A stretch of DNA of 64,000 nt from Castellaniella sp049651205 (GTDB taxonomy: Bacteria; Pseudomonadota; Gammaproteobacteria; Burkholderiales; Burkholderiaceae_B), in the NCBI RefSeq assembly GCF_049651205.1, contig NZ_JBASBR010000003.1, forward strand, positions 82,824 to 146,823. Direction: 5' to 3'. The translations under genes were made by a program, and so were the position numbers. This document shows positions 16,834 through 24,461 of the stretch, in pieces. Position 1 is the first letter of the stretch, and each line of letters starts with the position of its first letter. The notes below the pieces were generated by a model, which had not been told where the DNA came from, made no database searches, and was given only the letters and a program-made list of their open reading frames with translations.

Positions 16834-17733
16834 TCAGGATGATTTTTTGGAAGAGGCAATCAGACAATCGGCATAGGCTTGCCAGTCGGCTTTGGCCGGC
16901 AAAGGCTGAAACGCACCTTCAGCAGCCTGCCCTGCCACCCAGTCTTGTTTTTCGGCAGTTGCAGCAGCCATCCAGGGCTCGAAGCCCGCTTCACGGACGG
17001 TATTGGCCACCTCGCGCATCTCTTCGGCGCGACGACGCCCGTGCTGCACAACACGGCTGAAAAAATATCGGCCCTGCTCCGTCCAGTCGATCGACGGGAA
17101 GGTTTCCTGCAGCGTTGGCAGCACGTAATCCTCGACTCCATACGCACGCGCGGTGGTGTAGCTTTCAATCACCAGCGCCTCCAGGCCTTTGATCATCACG
17201 CTGCGGCACATCTTGATGGCTGAGGCCACACCGAGCTCTGGTGAAACCACTTTGGCATCCATGCCCATGGCAGTGAGTTGCCCGGCCAGCGTCTCTGCAT
17301 ACGCGCCTCCCAGCAACATCGGCACGCGGATGCCGTAAGGCGGCACGGACGTCATGACGCCTGCCTCTACGTAGTGCCCACCTGCGGCTTCGATGAGTGC
17401 AGCAGCCTGGCGCTTGGCACCGGGAGATGCCGAGTTCAGATCAAGAAAGACGGTACCCGCCTGCAAGTGTGCCGCTGCTTCCTGGGCAACCGCCACTGTA
17501 TTGGAGGCCGTCACGGCGGAGATCAGCAGATTGCTGGCCGCACAAAGATCCGCCATCGAGCCACTCAGGGTGATCCCGTTTTCGGCCGCCTTGGCCTTTA
17601 GCGGCGCAGCACTGGCCGCTGTGGCCAATTTGAGATCCCAGGCGCATACCGCTTGCAGTTGCGGCACCAGCCCGGCACAAAAAATGCCGCCGACTTCACC
17701 ATAACCAATCATGCCCAAGCGCATCCGTTGCAT
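16834..17733 (-). CDS. NAD(P)-dependent dehydrogenase with DUF1932 domain
   Basis: A 299-residue member of the 6-phosphogluconate/3-hydroxyisobutyrate dehydrogenase-like group. The Rossmann motif is MIGYGEVGGIF near residue 7; the all-helical DUF1932 domain starts about residue 180 (KMCRSVMIKGLEALVIES). I chose the ATG at 17733 because GGAGGAT lies just before it; a codon further upstream has no ribosome binding site. It is the last gene of the pobA-reductase-aldo/keto reductase run. Homologues often sit in aromatic or C4-dicarboxylate catabolic clusters, but the substrate is unknown to me. A hydroxy-acid oxidation linked to an aromatic side chain would fit. Confidence 0.75.
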   Translation of the reverse strand: MQRMRLGMIGYGEVGGIFCAGLVPQLQAVCAWDLKLATAASAAPLKAKAAENGITLSGSMADLCAASNLLISAVTASNTVAVAQEAAAHLQAGTVFLDLNSASPGAKRQAAALIEAAGGHYVEAGVMTSVPPYGIRVPMLLGGAYAETLAGQLTAMGMDAKVVSPELGVASAIKMCRSVMIKGLEALVIESYTTARAYGVEDYVLPTLQETFPSIDWTEQGRYFFSRVVQHGRRRAEEMREVANTVREAGFEPWMAAATAEKQDWVAGQAAEGAFQPLPAKADWQAYADCLIASSKKSS

Positions 17734-17800
17734 ATATCCTCCATGACGTTGCCAGGCCCACACCCCCATCCGCATATCGGCAGGACGCCGCAGGGCCGGA

Positions 17801-18793
17801 CTAAAACTGTTCCGTGTCTATTTCCAGCTGTGATGCCGGTGCGTAGCGCTCTCCGGCAATTTGACCCGGCTGAAAAAAGGCAGAGATCGCCTGATCAAGT
17901 GCCGGGCTGATGGCCACCTGCGCCGCAGCCAGATTTTCTTGCAGGTGCCGGACATTGCAGGTGCCGGGAATCGGGATGATGTCGGGGCCCTGGTGCAGCA
18001 GCCAGGCAAGCGCCAACTGGCCAGGCGTGCATTGCAGCGTCCGGGCGTGGTCTTGAAGCCAGTGCAACAACACCTGATTACGTGAAAACGCATCTGGCTG
18101 AAACCGGGGGTGGCGGCGTCGCATATCGGTCTCGGGCAACGCGTCTGGTGAGGGCACCCCACCGGCCAGGAACCCCCGACCCAGCGGGCTGAATGCCACC
18201 ATAGCGGCACCAATATCGCGGCATGCCTGCAGCACCGCAATTTCGACATTACGCGTCCAGAGCGAGTACTCGCTTTGAACGGCAGCAATCGGATGCACGG
18301 CATGGGCCCGGCGCAAGGTTTCAGCGGATACCTCGGACAGCCCCAGATAACGGATCTTGCCCGCTTGGACGAGATCGGCCAATGCGCCAACGCTGTCTTC
18401 GATAGGAACCGATTTATCCCAGCGATGCAGGTAGTAGAGATCGATGACATCGGTGCGCAAGCGCTGCAGCGAGTCTTCGCAGGTTTTACGCAGAGTCTCA
18501 GGCCGGCCATCGATACGGCGCTTGCCGTTTTCACGAAAGATCCCGCATTTGCTGGCCAGAAAGAACTGCTTGCGATGGGGGGCCAGCACCTGGCCCAGCA
18601 GCGTTTCATTAGCGCCGAAGCCGTACAAGGCTGCGGTGTCAAACAGGGTGACACCTTGTTCAAGCGCCGCAAGCAGCAAGGCTTCTGCCTGATCGGGCGC
18701 TGCGGCCGGGCCATAACCGTGACTAAGGCCCATGCATCCCAGGCCAATGGGAAATACCGGATTACCGGCGATCGTACGTGCGTCTGTCATCAT
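17801..18793 (-). CDS. Aldo/keto reductase
   Basis: A 330-residue NADPH-dependent aldo/keto reductase of the YajO/AKR13-like group. The tetrad is visible as D and Y in FDTAALYGFGANE, K in FLASKCG and H in YYLHRWD. The NADPH-binding C-terminal strand is IIPIPGTCNVRHLQEN, and the TIM-barrel pattern is complete. Two adjacent ATG codons compete at the start. It lies 67 bases upstream of the DUF1932 gene and 82 bases after the ferredoxin-reductase gene. It may reduce an aromatic aldehyde or ketone arising from the same substrate class, by context only. Confidence 0.8.
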   Translation of the reverse strand: MMTDARTIAGNPVFPIGLGCMGLSHGYGPAAAPDQAEALLLAALEQGVTLFDTAALYGFGANETLLGQVLAPHRKQFFLASKCGIFRENGKRRIDGRPETLRKTCEDSLQRLRTDVIDLYYLHRWDKSVPIEDSVGALADLVQAGKIRYLGLSEVSAETLRRAHAVHPIAAVQSEYSLWTRNVEIAVLQACRDIGAAMVAFSPLGRGFLAGGVPSPDALPETDMRRRHPRFQPDAFSRNQVLLHWLQDHARTLQCTPGQLALAWLLHQGPDIIPIPGTCNVRHLQENLAAAQVAISPALDQAISAFFQPGQIAGERYAPASQLEIDTEQF

Positions 18794-18875
18794 GATCCGA
18801 TTATCGGTGCAAGCGCCAAATGAAGTAAACCGGCAGGTAGATCTATCAGCTATAGCAATTGGCTATCGCACCTTG

Positions 18876-19847
18876 TTAGAGGTCTAGAATCAGCCGCGGC
18901 GTGCGCGCACGAGAGCAGCATGGGGTGAACTGATCATTGGCTGCATGTTCTTCATCTGTCAGGTAGGTGTCCCGGTGATCCGGCACACCCTCGGTGATCC
19001 CTGTCAGGCAAGTGCCGCAGATACCCTCCTCACAAGATACCGGGATAAAGACCCCCTGACGGTCGAGCGCCGAGGTGATCGACTCGTCGGCGGGAATCTG
19101 GAAGATCTCCCCCGTACTGGCCAGTTGCACTTCAAACGCAACGTCCTGATCAGTAATGACAGGACGATCGGCTTCGCCCAGCGCAAAACGCTCGACGTGC
19201 ACCTGGGCATCTGGCAAGCCGGCCTGCCGCACCTGCCCACATACATAATCGATATAGCCGGCAGGCCCACACACATACACATGGGTGTCCGCCAGAGGCT
19301 GGGCAGACAGCACACCGGGGATATCCAGTGCCGTGGCAGGGTCATCATCAAAATACAGTGCCACTGCGTCGGCAGGGAACTGCTGCAGTTGATCGAGAAA
19401 GGCAGCGCGCGCCTGACTGCGGCTGCTGTAGTGCAGTTGAAAGGGCATCTTGGTGGCTTGCAGCTGGCGCGCCATGCACAGCAAAGGCGTGATGCCAATG
19501 CCACCGGCAAACAAGAGCGTGCAGGCGGCCGGAACCAGGCCGAAGTGATTTCTGGGTGCACTGATTTGCAGCAGATCACCCACCTGGACAAGATCGTGGA
19601 TGGCCTGCGAACCGCCCCGCGACTGAGCCTCACGCAAGACCGCAATCTGGTAATCCGTGCAAACGGTACAGTCACTCAGCAAAGAGTATTGCCGAATCAG
19701 CCCGCCGGGCACATGCACATCCACATGGGCGCCTGGCAAAAAAGACGGAAGATCCCGGCCATCCAACGCACGGAGGCCGAGACACACAATATCCTGGGCC
19801 ACCACACGTTTCTGGCTGACCTGCACGGTAATCAAGGGAGTATCCAT
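18876..19847 (-). CDS. VanB-type oxygenase reductase (FMN, NAD, 2Fe-2S)
   Basis: A 323-residue class IA oxygenase reductase. In order: the flavin-binding strand RQYSLLSD (about 54), the NAD-binding GGIGITPLLCMARQL (about 120), CGPAGYIDYV (about 210), and a C-terminal plant-type ferredoxin domain with CEEGICGTC plus a distal Cys. These proteins pass electrons from NADH to Rieske oxygenases such as vanillate O-demethylase or phthalate dioxygenase. No oxygenase gene lies in this window, so the partner must be elsewhere or lost. Start choice: ATG 19847, though ATG 19856 with GGAG at 12 bases is an alternative; the upstream frame overlaps pobA. The gap to the pobA stop is 37 bases, so co-transcription is likely. 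Confidence 0.83.
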   Translation of the reverse strand: MDTPLITVQVSQKRVVAQDIVCLGLRALDGRDLPSFLPGAHVDVHVPGGLIRQYSLLSDCTVCTDYQIAVLREAQSRGGSQAIHDLVQVGDLLQISAPRNHFGLVPAACTLLFAGGIGITPLLCMARQLQATKMPFQLHYSSRSQARAAFLDQLQQFPADAVALYFDDDPATALDIPGVLSAQPLADTHVYVCGPAGYIDYVCGQVRQAGLPDAQVHVERFALGEADRPVITDQDVAFEVQLASTGEIFQIPADESITSALDRQGVFIPVSCEEGICGTCLTGITEGVPDHRDTYLTDEEHAANDQFTPCCSRARTPRLILDL

Positions 19848-19884
19848 GCCTGCCATTATCGCGCGAAAATCTCCTGGGGCAGGA

Positions 19885-21063
19885 TCAGACCACCGGCTCG
19901 TAAGGTAAACCGACATAGTTTTCGGCGATGGTGGTAAGCCCTGCCTGTGTACTGGTGTAGTAATCCTGCTCGGCCCGCTGGATACGCTGACTGAAGGGGT
20001 CGCTGTCAAACACATGCAACAGAGATGTCATCCACCAGGAAAACCGCTCAGCCTTCCAAATACGCCGCAAACAAATTTCCGAATAACGATCCAGGCGCTC
20101 GGGGTGGCCCTCAAGACAGGCACCCCGCAAGCCGTGGTATAGGGTATAGACGTCACTGGACGCCAGATTCAGACCCTTGGCGCCAGTAGGGGGCACAATG
20201 TGTGCGGCATCCCCCACCAGAAAGAGTCGGCCAAAGCGCATGGGCTCGGCCACAAAGCTACGCAAAGGCGCGATACTTTTTTCGAACGAAGGCCCTGTCT
20301 GCAACTTGGCAGCCAGATCCGCCGGTAGGCGTGCCGACAATTCTGTCCAGAAGCGGTCGTCCGACCACTCTTCGACGTGTTCAGCCAGACTGCACTGCAG
20401 GTAATAGCGGCTACGGGTGTGAGAGCGCATGCTGCAAAGGGCAAAACCGCGTGGATTATGGATGTATACCAGCTCTTCCTCCACCGGCGGGGTGTCCGTG
20501 AGCAAGCCAAGCCAACCAAACGGATAGACGCGCTCAAACGACTGGATGCGATCGACCGGCACCGACTTGCGGGACACCCCATGAAACCCGTCACAGCCGG
20601 CGATATAGTCGCACTCCAGCGAGTGCTGTTCTCCCTGGTGCAGAAACGTCACCTTAGGCTTGCCGTCGAGAAAATCATGCAGCTGCACATCGGTGGCTTC
20701 GTAGTAGATGGGCTCACCGTTTTCCCGGCGCGCATTCATCAGATCATGCGTGACTTCCGTCTGGCCATACACCAGTACCGATTTGCCTGTTAGTGCCTTC
20801 ATGTCCACGCGGTGACGCCCATCCTGAAAAGCCAGCGTAAAGCCTTCATGATCCAGGCCTTGGCGATCCATGTGTTCGGACACCCCCGCCTCGCGCATCA
20901 ACTCGACAAAGCCATACTCAAGCACCCCCGCCCGCACCCGGCTCAGCACATACTCGGACGTATGCCGCTCGAGAATCACGTTATCAATGCCGCAACGGTG
21001 CAGCAATTGCCCCAGCAACAGGCCCGATGGCCCTGCCCCGATAATGGCAACCTGTGTCTTCAT
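19885..21063 (-). CDS. pobA: 4-hydroxybenzoate 3-monooxygenase
   Basis: A 392-residue flavoprotein hydroxylase of normal PobA length (about 394). It shows AIIGAGPSGLLLGQLLH at the N-terminus, YIAGCDGFHGVSR (DG motif, about 155) and LVGDAAHIVPPTGAKGLN (GD motif, about 283). It converts 4-hydroxybenzoate, NADPH and O2 to protocatechuate, the pmd substrate. I placed the start at the ATG at 21063, preceded by GGAGCATC; the open frame extends upstream but lacks a homologous N-terminus. A divergent AraC gene shares the promoter region. It heads a probable four-gene unit with the reductase, aldo/keto reductase and DUF1932 genes. Confidence 0.95.
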   Translation of the reverse strand: MKTQVAIIGAGPSGLLLGQLLHRCGIDNVILERHTSEYVLSRVRAGVLEYGFVELMREAGVSEHMDRQGLDHEGFTLAFQDGRHRVDMKALTGKSVLVYGQTEVTHDLMNARRENGEPIYYEATDVQLHDFLDGKPKVTFLHQGEQHSLECDYIAGCDGFHGVSRKSVPVDRIQSFERVYPFGWLGLLTDTPPVEEELVYIHNPRGFALCSMRSHTRSRYYLQCSLAEHVEEWSDDRFWTELSARLPADLAAKLQTGPSFEKSIAPLRSFVAEPMRFGRLFLVGDAAHIVPPTGAKGLNLASSDVYTLYHGLRGACLEGHPERLDRYSEICLRRIWKAERFSWWMTSLLHVFDSDPFSQRIQRAEQDYYTSTQAGLTTIAENYVGLPYEPVV

Positions 21064-21082
21064 GATGCTCCTCCGTTTGTCT

Positions 21083-21104
21083 GCAACTTCTTCATGGAAG
21101 TTGC
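21083..21104. promoter_or_regulatory. Perfect 8-bp inverted repeat in pobA leader
   Basis: Arms GCAACTTC and GAAGTTGC with a 6-base spacer lie 20-41 bases upstream of the pobA ATG, within the pobA-AraC intergenic region. It is a candidate operator or leader hairpin. A TTGACA at 21128-21133 on the plus strand is a candidate -35 for the AraC gene, with a poor -10 (GAATGA) 17 bases on. Confidence 0.35.
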
Positions 21105-21181
21105 TTTTGATCTGTGAGGATTCCATCTTGACAAGTCCCTCACTGTTTTGGAATGAACTTTTCAAGCATAAAATTGCCAAT

Positions 21182-22057
21182 ATGAACTATTTTCAAGGTG
21201 CCCCGCTTTTCCAGCTATACGGGGAACAGGACAGCTGGCCACTGGCAGAAATGCTGCATTGCGAAACCATTGCGTCGCGCAGCCGCTTGCACGATTGGCA
21301 TATCCGGCCCCATCACCATGCGGGTCTTTACCAGATTTTGTACCTGCACAAAGGGCGTGCCATCGTCGGCCTGGACGGCGCGCAGCATGTGCTTCAGGGG
21401 CCTGCCGCGCTGGAGATCCCTCAGGCCTTTGTGCACGGGTTTGAGTTCGACGCCCGTTGCACCGGCCATGTCATCACCATCACACATGCGCTTTTGACAC
21501 GTTTGGCAGAGCAACTGGGGCCTGCGGCAACGCCGCCATCAGAGCCGGTCATCCATCGTTTTAGCCAGCAGGATCACGGCCGCTGCCTGCACGAGGCGTG
21601 CACCCAGCTGCATCTGCAGTACGGTGCCCATCAGCCTTTCAGGGATGCCTTGATACAGGCCTGGCTGACGCTGCTATATACCCGGCTGCGCAGCTCTCCA
21701 GCCGAAGGCACACGGCAACGGCAAACGCAGCGCGGCCTGCAGCACTATATACGGTTTGTAAATTTGCTCGAGCAGGCGCATTGCCAGCACCATATGGTGG
21801 CCTGGTACGCCCCGCAGCTGGGTTTAAGCACCACTCATCTGACACTGGTAACTCGGGCACATGCAGACAAAACCCCTTTGCAGATGATTCATGCCCGACT
21901 GGCACTGGCAGCCAGCCGCAGACTGGTATACACCACACTAAGCATCAGTGAAATTGCCGATGCCCTGGGCTTCTCCGAGCCCGCGCATTTCACGCGGTTT
22001 TTTCGTAAAACAGCCGGTGTGTCCCCCCGAAACTTCCGCCTGAATATCGTGCAATAA
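21182..22057 (+). CDS. pobR: AraC-family regulator, probably of pobA
   Basis: A 291-residue AraC/XylS-type regulator. The N-terminal cupin-like sensor has HIRPHHHAGLYQILYLHKG (about 40-58), and the C-terminal domain has the second helix-turn-helix SISEIADALGFSEPAHFTRF and the terminal GVSPRNFR. I start it at ATG 21182; an upstream open frame exists but overlaps the pobA coding region on the other strand and looks non-coding. AraC-type regulators beside pobA are called PobR or PobC and respond to 4-hydroxybenzoate; this assignment is by position. It converges with rpoD. Confidence 0.82.
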   Translation: MNYFQGAPLFQLYGEQDSWPLAEMLHCETIASRSRLHDWHIRPHHHAGLYQILYLHKGRAIVGLDGAQHVLQGPAALEIPQAFVHGFEFDARCTGHVITITHALLTRLAEQLGPAATPPSEPVIHRFSQQDHGRCLHEACTQLHLQYGAHQPFRDALIQAWLTLLYTRLRSSPAEGTRQRQTQRGLQHYIRFVNLLEQAHCQHHMVAWYAPQLGLSTTHLTLVTRAHADKTPLQMIHARLALAASRRLVYTTLSISEIADALGFSEPAHFTRFFRKTAGVSPRNFRLNIVQ

Positions 22058-22060
22058 CAA

Positions 22061-22090
22061 CGCCCCCGCACATGGTGATGTACGGGGGCG
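22061..22090. terminator. Hairpin between pobR and rpoD
   Basis: Arms CGCCCCCG (22061-22068) and CGGGGGCG (22083-22090) flank a 14-base loop between two convergent stop codons. There is no T run on either strand, so termination is probable only by position and stem strength. Confidence 0.5.
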
Positions 22091-22110
22091 CATGATACTG
22101 CTAGAAAAGC

Positions 22111-24360
22111 TTACTGACCTTCGAGGAAGCTCTTGAGCTTATCTGCCCGGCTGGGATGGCGCAGCTTGCGCAAAGCCTTGGCCTCTATCTGGCGAATGCG
22201 CTCGCGGGTAACATCAAACTGCTTGCCGACTTCTTCCAGGGTCTGATCGGTGCTCATCTCGATGCCGAAACGCATGCGCAGCACCTTGGCTTCGCGAGGT
22301 GTCAGGGAATCAAGCACCTCTTTGACCACATCCCGCATGGAGCCATGCAGGGCAAAGTCGGAAGGTGACACCGTACCGGTATCTTCGATGAAATCGCCCA
22401 GATGGGAGTCATCATCATCCCCTATCGGGGTTTCCATCGAGATAGGCTCTTTGGCGATTTTCAGGATCTTACGAACCTTGTCCTCGGGCATGTCCATCTT
22501 TTGTGCCAAGGTTGCGGGATCAGGCTCGGCGCCAGTTTCCTGCAAGATCTGGCGATTGATGCGGTTCATTTTGTTGATCGTCTCGATCATGTGAACCGGA
22601 ATCCGGATGGTACGCGCCTGATCGGCGATTGAGCGGGTGATTGCCTGCCGAATCCACCAGGTGGCATACGTAGAAAACTTGTATCCGCGCCGATACTCGA
22701 ACTTGTCGACCGCCTTCATGAGACCAATATTGCCCTCCTGGATGAGATCCAGGAACTGCAGGCCTCGATTGGTGTACTTTTTGGCGATGGAAATAACCAA
22801 TCGCAGGTTAGCTTCGGTCATTTCGCGTTTGGCCTTGCGGGCCTTGGCTTCGCCGGTGGCCATGCGCTTGTTGACGTCTTTGAGGTCTTTGAGAGGCAGC
22901 ACAACACTGCGCTGCAGTTCGATCAGTTTTTGCTGAACCTCCTGAACCGCGGGCGCGTGGCGCTCGAGGGTCTCGGAATACGCATACCCGCCCTGTACTT
23001 CCTGGACGACCCAATCAAGATTGGTTTCGTTGCCAGGAAACGCCTTGATGAAATGGGTGCGCGGCATGCCGGCACGGGTGACGCAGATGGCCATGGCCGC
23101 GCGCTCTTGGCGGCGAACCTCGGCTACTTGGGAGCGCAGGGCATCCGCCAGGCGCTCGACCATCTTGGCGGTAAAGCGCACGCCTGAGAGCTCGGTGTGA
23201 ATGGCCTCGCGGGCTTCGACGTAAGCCGGCGAGCGGTAGCCTTCGTTTTCGAAGGCCAGACGCATTTTGTCGAACCAGGATTCGATAACGTCGAATTTCT
23301 TGAGCGCCTTGGCGCGCAGATACTCGAGCTGCTTACTGCTCATCCCGCCGGCAGGACCATCATCATCGTCGGAGGTGACACCGGAGCCTGCGTAGTCTTC
23401 GCCTTCTTCGTCGATCAGGCCATCGACCACTTCGTCGATCTGCGCCGAGCCATCACGCACCTTACGAATATGTTCAAGGATCTCATTGACGGTGGTGGGA
23501 CATGCGGCAATCGCCATCACCATGTGCTTGAGGCCATCCTCGATACGCTTGGCGATTTCGATCTCGCCTTCACGGGTGAGAAGCTCGACGGTGCCCATTT
23601 CGCGCATGTACATGCGAACGGGGTCGGTGGTGCGGCCAAAATCGGAATCGACAGTGGTCAGCGCGGCCTCAGCTTCGTCCTCGACATCGTCGTCGCTGGA
23701 CGCCGACGGCACGTTATCGCTCATCAGCAGGGTTTCGGCATCCGGAGCCTGGTCGTAGACCTTGATCCCCATGTCGTTGAACGTGCTGATGATGCCGTCG
23801 ATTGCTTCAGCATCGACCAGATCGTCTGGCAGATGGTCGTTGATCTCGCCATAGGTAAGGTAGCCGCGCTCTTTACCCAGCTTGATCAGGATTTTCAGGC
23901 GATTGCGGCGTGCTTCTTGTTCTTCGGGCGTCATCTGGCTACGCGAGGGGCTTTCTTTTTCGCCCTTGGCACGCTTGCCGCGCTTGGGCAGCGGTTTCAG
24001 ATCGGGGATGACTTCGCCATCATCCGCATCATCGTTGACGTAATCCGCATTGTCGTTATTGCCGCCCTTGGCTGGACGACCGGGCTTACGCCCGCTGGGC
24101 ACCTTGGCAACACGAGCTTCGCCCGCTTTTTTGGTGGTTTTTTTAGCAACGGTTTTTGTGGCTACAGGAGTCTTGGCTGCCGCCTTGGTGGCCTTGGCTT
24201 TTGCGGGGGCTTTAGCAGCCTTTTTTGCCACTGCAGGCTCGGCCGTTACCGTTGCACTGGCCGCCTTGACCACGGAGTCGAGCTCGGTGCTCTGCGCCTT
24301 GGTTTTTTTGGCAGCTACCTTTTTGGCGGCTGCAGGGGTTTTGCCAGTTGCTTGGGTCAT
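22111..24360 (-). CDS. rpoD: Primary sigma factor RpoD (sigma-70)
   Basis: A 749-residue housekeeping sigma factor. Residues 1-100 are a Lys/Ala-rich tail resembling histone H1, with an AT-hook-like core RKPGRPAK (91-98). Region 1.1 follows at about 150-215, region 1.2 begins at TTDPVRMYMREMG, and a non-conserved acidic insert comes next. Region 2 is EANLRLVISIAKKYTNRGLQ through YATWWIRQAITR, and region 4 ends with the helix-turn-helix TLEEVGKQFDVTRERIRQIE. Regions 2 and 4 are intact. It is the third gene of the rpsU-dnaG-rpoD operon, 91 bases after dnaG. The N-terminal tail makes it longer than E. coli RpoD (613). Confidence 0.97.
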   Translation of the reverse strand: MTQATGKTPAAAKKVAAKKTKAQSTELDSVVKAASATVTAEPAVAKKAAKAPAKAKATKAAAKTPVATKTVAKKTTKKAGEARVAKVPSGRKPGRPAKGGNNDNADYVNDDADDGEVIPDLKPLPKRGKRAKGEKESPSRSQMTPEEQEARRNRLKILIKLGKERGYLTYGEINDHLPDDLVDAEAIDGIISTFNDMGIKVYDQAPDAETLLMSDNVPSASSDDDVEDEAEAALTTVDSDFGRTTDPVRMYMREMGTVELLTREGEIEIAKRIEDGLKHMVMAIAACPTTVNEILEHIRKVRDGSAQIDEVVDGLIDEEGEDYAGSGVTSDDDDGPAGGMSSKQLEYLRAKALKKFDVIESWFDKMRLAFENEGYRSPAYVEAREAIHTELSGVRFTAKMVERLADALRSQVAEVRRQERAAMAICVTRAGMPRTHFIKAFPGNETNLDWVVQEVQGGYAYSETLERHAPAVQEVQQKLIELQRSVVLPLKDLKDVNKRMATGEAKARKAKREMTEANLRLVISIAKKYTNRGLQFLDLIQEGNIGLMKAVDKFEYRRGYKFSTYATWWIRQAITRSIADQARTIRIPVHMIETINKMNRINRQILQETGAEPDPATLAQKMDMPEDKVRKILKIAKEPISMETPIGDDDDSHLGDFIEDTGTVSPSDFALHGSMRDVVKEVLDSLTPREAKVLRMRFGIEMSTDQTLEEVGKQFDVTRERIRQIEAKALRKLRHPSRADKLKSFLEGQ

Positions 24361-24440
24361 GTGCTCTTTCCGTTGTCAGTTCGGTTGACAGTGTTATGAA
24401 GGCGTTCAACTTATTGAAAACCATGTAGTTTACTGCAGTT

Positions 24441-24461
24441 AACAGGAAGATTCATCCTGTT
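24441..24461. other. Inverted repeat across the dnaG stop codon
   Basis: Arms AACAGGA (24441-24447) and TCCTGTT (24455-24461) form a perfect 7-bp hairpin covering the dnaG stop, without a following T run. In E. coli the dnaG-rpoD junction is an RNA processing site, so a processing or stabilising hairpin is possible here. Confidence 0.4.

Noticed and set aside
16834..17733. DUF1932 gene as a true 6-phosphogluconate dehydrogenase
   Set aside because: Only about 300 residues, with the DUF1932 domain in place of the large 6PGDH C-terminal domain.
20870..21181. N-terminal extension of the AraC regulator
   Set aside because: It runs antisense through pobA and is Arg/Ser/Pro-rich; the cupin domain starts shortly after ATG 21182.
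23197..24399. 400-codon open frame on the plus strand
   Set aside because: It is fully opposite rpoD, whose domains are unmistakable. The predicted protein is Gly/Phe/Cys-biased, as expected from the reverse of Lys/Ala codons.
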